Positions 33,366 through 35,944 of a DNA stretch of 35,944 nt are shown here, piece after piece; within the stretch, counting starts at the first letter, position 1, and every line of letters begins with the position of its first letter. Location: assembly GCA_902799985.1 (NCBI GenBank), contig CADCCR010000002.1, forward strand, positions 1 to 35,944, in the 5' to 3' direction. The translations under genes and the position numbers were made by a program. A model generated the notes under the pieces. The model had not been told where the DNA came from. It saw nothing but the letters and a program-made list of their open reading frames with translations, and ran no database searches. The stretch comes from an uncultured Bacteroidales bacterium. Its GTDB lineage: Bacteria > Bacteroidota > Bacteroidia > Bacteroidales > Bacteroidaceae.

Positions 33366-33929
33366 TCACTTGTTATTGTAGTTGCACATTGCGAACTGTA
33401 TGCCGCTCAGTACAAAGGCTTTGATGGCGTCGCATGCCACGAGTGCCCTCTCGTTTATGGTCTTTTCTTCTTCGGGCGAGAAGGTGCTGAGCACGTAATC
33501 GACCTGTGCGCCACGGGGGAAGTCGTTGCCGATGCCGAAGCGCAAGCGGTTGTAACCCTGTCCTCCGAGAGTCTGTGCAATGTGCTTCAGTCCGTTGTGC
33601 CCGCCGTCGCTGCCGCTTGGCTTGATGCGTATGGCACCGAGGGGAAGGCTCAAGTCGTCGACGACGACCAGCATGTTCTCGACAGGTATCTTTTCCTGCA
33701 GGAGCCAGTATCGCACGGCATTGCCGGAGAGGTTCATGTAAGTCGACGGCTTCAAGAGCACTAGTTCTGCGTTCTTGACGCGCATGTGTGCCACGAAGCC
33801 GTAACGCTTGTCTTCAAAAGCAGTATTGGACGCTCCTGCAAGGGCGTCCAATACTCTGAATCCGATATTGTGGCGGGTGCCATCGTACTCGGGGCCGATG
33901 TTACCCAATCCTACAATGAGGTACTTCAT
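33366..33929 (-). CDS. pth: Peptidyl-tRNA hydrolase
   Basis: A 187-residue enzyme that frees tRNA from prematurely released peptidyl-t[23 protein letters not shown] contains Asn10 and the catalytic His20 at the classic positions; [10 protein letters not shown] and [10 protein letters not shown] follow, then GGHNGLK and LRFGIG. Its length is standard. It sits 26 bp downstream of rplY, so it is probably in the same transcript, as in many bacteria. Confidence 0.95.
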   Translation of the reverse strand: MKYLIVGLGNIGPEYDGTRHNIGFRVLDALAGASNTAFEDKRYGFVAHMRVKNAELVLLKPSTYMNLSGNAVRYWLLQEKIPVENMLVVVDDLSLPLGAIRIKPSGSDGGHNGLKHIAQTLGGQGYNRLRFGIGNDFPRGAQVDYVLSTFSPEEEKTINERALVACDAIKAFVLSGIQFAMCNYNNK

Positions 33930-33955
33930 CTCGAAACGGAGTTGCCTGGCATTCC

Positions 33956-34549
33956 TTATTCAGCCTTAGCAGCAGCGCTCATTGCACTTCTGGTCATCTT
34001 AACCTGGCAAACGACAACGCTGGGGCTGGTTACCAATTCGAGTCCTTCGAATTTGAGCTCGGCCACCTTGATGGTCTTGCCAAGTCCGAGGTTAGTGACG
34101 TCGATGTTGAGGCATTCGGGAATGGCTGTGTAGGGAGCGCGTACCTTGAGCTTACGCACGCTGGCAGAGAGCTTACCACCAGCTTTTACGCCTTCTGCAA
34201 GGCCGGTCAGCTTGATGGGCACTTCCATGACGATGGGCTTCGTCTCGTTGATTTCGTAGAAGTCAATGTGGAGCAGCTTGTCGGTGACGGGATGGAACTG
34301 GAGCTCCTTCATGATGGCCTTGCATTCCTTGCCGTCGATGTTGAGGTTCACGCTGTAGATGTCGGGAGAGTAGACGAGCTTGCGGAGCTCTTCCTGAGTG
34401 GCGCTGAAGCTGAATGCCTTGGGCAGGCCGTTCTCGCCCTTTGCTTCGCCATAGAGGTTGCAGGGCACTGCGCCCGACTTGCGAATTTCACGTGTAGCCT
34501 TCTTACCGGTTGCGGTGCGGGCTGTTCCTGTTACGTTGATACTTTTCAT
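33956..34549 (-). CDS. rplY: 50S ribosomal protein L25 (long CTC/TL5 form)
   Basis: A 197-residue ribosomal protein that binds 5S rRNA. The N-terminal L25 domain ([20 protein letters not shown], then GAVPCNLYG) is followed by the C-terminal beta domain of the CTC family (about 95-185: [36 protein letters not shown]). It ends in an Ala-rich tail. It has its own promoter and a leader of about 75 nt; pth follows. Confidence 0.95.
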   Translation of the reverse strand: MKSINVTGTARTATGKKATREIRKSGAVPCNLYGEAKGENGLPKAFSFSATQEELRKLVYSPDIYSVNLNIDGKECKAIMKELQFHPVTDKLLHIDFYEINETKPIVMEVPIKLTGLAEGVKAGGKLSASVRKLKVRAPYTAIPECLNIDVTNLGLGKTIKVAELKFEGLELVTSPSVVVCQVKMTRSAMSAAAKAE

Positions 34550-34631
34550 TGTCTTTTTTGTTTGTTTGTGTTACTCTAAATTAAGTTTCTCTTTTGCTTA
34601 ATTCGCCATCACACGGCTTCAGAAGCGGCTG

Positions 34632-34661
34632 CAAAGTTACGACTTTTTTCTGATATGGCAA
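34632..34661 (-). promoter_or_regulatory. rplY-pth promoter (Bacteroidetes type)
   Basis: On the minus strand the -33 TTG (34659-34661) and -7 TAACTTTG (34632-34639) are 19 bp apart, an ideal arrangement. It is back to back with the phosphatase promoter. Confidence 0.78.
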
Positions 34662-34691
34662 AGACTTTCCTGAAATTTATATTTAAATATG

Positions 34692-34722
34692 TTGCGCAGA
34701 ATGCAGAATCGTTGTATCTTTG
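34692..34722 (+). promoter_or_regulatory. Promoter for the phosphatase-transporter pair
   Basis: TTG at 34692-34694 and TATCTTTG at 34715-34722 are 20 bp apart, and CACC follows. It overlaps a TTG-initiated longer frame (34720), which is therefore rejected as the start. Confidence 0.75.
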
Positions 34723-34761
34723 CACCTGCGGAAGGATGTACAACGTAACATAAAAGTACCG

Positions 34762-35220
34762 ATGAAACCGACGAAAATGAATATACTCTTTGTTTGCCAC
34801 GGCAATATCTGCCGCTCGCCGATGGCGGAATTTGTGATGAAGGAACTGGTGCGAAGGGCAGGTCGTGCGGACGAATTCTACATCGAGTCGGCAGCTACCT
34901 CGACCGAAGAGATTGGCAATGCCGTTTACCCTCCGGCCAGACGCAAGCTGGCGGAGCATGGCATCTCGTCGGCGGGTAAGACTGCCAGGCAGATGACGCG
35001 TGGCGACTACGGGCGCTTCGACCTGCTTGTCGGCATGGATTCGTGGAACATCCGCAACATGAACTTTATTTGCGACGGCGACCCCGAGGGGAAGATTCAC
35101 CGGCTGCTGGACTTCACTTCACGCCCTGGCGACGTGGCCGACCCGTGGTACACAGGCGATTTCGAAGCGACGTGGCGGGATGTCCTCGAGGGGTGTCAGG
35201 CTATTTTGAACAGGTATTGA
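34762..35220 (+). CDS. Low-molecular-weight protein tyrosine phosphatase
   Basis: A 152-residue cytoplasmic phosphatase. The P-loop FVCHGNICRSPMAEF contains the nucleophile Cys12 and Arg18 (C-x5-R), and the general acid is in DPWYTGDF near the end. Family members dephosphorylate tyrosine residues or act as arsenate reductase-like enzymes; nothing here points to arsenic. MKPTKMN at 34762 and MN at 34777 are both possible starts; either keeps the P-loop intact. The stop is one base before the next start, so the two genes are translationally coupled. Confidence 0.9.
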   Translation: MKPTKMNILFVCHGNICRSPMAEFVMKELVRRAGRADEFYIESAATSTEEIGNAVYPPARRKLAEHGISSAGKTARQMTRGDYGRFDLLVGMDSWNIRNMNFICDGDPEGKIHRLLDFTSRPGDVADPWYTGDFEATWRDVLEGCQAILNRY

Positions 35221-35221
35221 T

Positions 35222-35944
35222 ATGAACAGACTCTGCAAACTGATTTCCGATTACATGGGGTTGCTGGTGTTGCTGGCAGCCATTTGTGCTTTCCTTCGGC
35301 CTGAGTTCTTTGCCCAGGTGAAGCCCACAGTTATCAATCCGATGCTGGGTGTCATCATGTTCGGCATGGGCTTGGCGCTGAAAGCCGAGGACTTCCGCGT
35401 GGTGTTCAGCCGGCCAAAGGACATCCTAGTCGGCGTGGCGTCGCAGTTCATCGTGATGCCTCTGCTGGCCTTTCTGCTGACGCGTGTCTTCGCCCTCGAC
35501 GAGGCGCTGGCCATCGGCGTGATTCTCGTGGGCTGTTGCCCCGGGGGAACAGCATCGAATGTCATCACCTATCTCTCCGGCGGCGACTTGGCGCTCAGCG
35601 TCGGCATGACGGGTGTTTCCACGCTTTTGGCGCCCATAGTGACGCCGTTGCTCGTGTGGCTCCTGGCGGGCGAGAAGGTCGATGTGGATGTGGTGGCCAT
35701 GTTCATGAGCATCCTTTGGGTCATCATTCTGCCCATCCTGGCAGGTCTCGTCGTGAAACGTCTCTGGCCGCGGCAGACGGAACGGGCAGCTGTCTACCTG
35801 CCTGCCATTTCGTCGCTTGCCATCGCAGCTACCGTGATGATTGTCATAGGAGCCAGTGCCAAGCGGCTGCTCACCGGCGGCATGATTGTCATCCTCGTCG
35901 TGATGCTCCACAATGCCGGCGGCCTGCTTTTGGGGTATCTCGTG
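35222..35944 (+). CDS. Bile acid:sodium symporter-family (BASS) transporter, cut by window end
   Basis: The first 241 residues of a polytopic inner-membrane transporter; the frame is still open at the right edge. Membrane helices are seen from residue 12 on. Family markers are MLGVIMFGMGLALKAEDF, the sodium-binding region GVILVGCCPGGTASNVITYL and GVSTLLAPIVTPLL. The family imports organic anions such as bile acids or pantoate with sodium; the substrate here is unknown. Start ATG at 35222, one base after the phosphatase stop. Confidence 0.88.
   Translation, partial: MNRLCKLISDYMGLLVLLAAICAFLRPEFFAQVKPTVINPMLGVIMFGMGLALKAEDFRVVFSRPKDILVGVASQFIVMPLLAFLLTRVFALDEALAIGVILVGCCPGGTASNVITYLSGGDLALSVGMTGVSTLLAPIVTPLLVWLLAGEKVDVDVVAMFMSILWVIILPILAGLVVKRLWPRQTERAAVYLPAISSLAIAATVMIVIGASAKRLLTGGMIVILVVMLHNAGGLLLGYLV

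Overview
The window looks like chromosomal DNA of a gut- or rumen-type Bacteroidales bacterium, most likely Prevotellaceae or a close relative. Four things point there: (1) start-proximal promoters of the Bacteroidetes type (-7 box TAnnTTTG) in front of at least nine genes and no classical -35/-10 promoters; (2) a fused FeoA-FeoB iron transporter; (3) large secreted carbohydrate-active enzymes, three of which end in the same short 'DLxG.. GIYIxNGRK' tail that is frequent in Prevotella secreted proteins; (4) DUF4369 and OmpA/TPR lipoproteins typical of the phylum. No rRNA, tRNA, CRISPR array, transposase or phage gene was seen. These family assignments come from reading motifs, not from database searches.

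Layout. 1-278: 3' end of an unidentified gene. 279-808: repeat-rich intergenic DNA and the feoAB promoter. 809-3226: feoAB. 3492-4913: an unusual in-frame fusion of a FeoB-associated Cys-rich membrane protein with a secreted GH33-type sialidase. 5033-17314: a plus-strand carbohydrate block made of a GH106-like hydrolase with a lectin-like domain, a 1580-residue GLUG-repeat surface protein, an L-fucose/L-arabinose isomerase-family protein and a second GH106-like hydrolase. 17366-17408: two-way terminator. 17479-20736: sulfur amino-acid module, with an Lrp/AsnC regulator divergent from metY (O-acetylhomoserine sulfhydrylase), followed by cysK. 20737-21332: repeat- and hairpin-rich gap. 21333-25181 (minus): DUF4369/thioredoxin-fold lipoprotein, OmpA-like/TPR lipoprotein, HAD phosphatase. 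25373-29302 (plus): GH115 alpha-glucuronidase with two C-terminal carbohydrate-binding-like modules. 29438-34549 (minus): dnaG, S4-domain RNA-binding protein, pepT, pth, rplY. 34762-35944 (plus): low-molecular-weight phosphatase and a BASS-family transporter cut by the window end.

How the genes work together. The sialidase, GH106-like and GH115 enzymes suggest attack on decorated glycans (sialic acid, possibly rhamnose, and glucuronic acid on xylan); no SusC/SusD pair is present here, so uptake must be encoded elsewhere. Lrp, metY and cysK form a plausible regulated cysteine/homocysteine unit: an Lrp-consensus-like operator sits between the two divergent promoters. pth and rplY are a familiar translation pair.

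The most unusual aspect is the repeat landscape. Short AT-rich tandem repeats run into the start codons of many genes, 22-bp-period tandem arrays begin at or near stop codons, GC-rich palindromic elements are inserted in frame inside two genes (feoAB and GH115), and one lipoprotein signal peptide appears to be made from intergenic repeat DNA.
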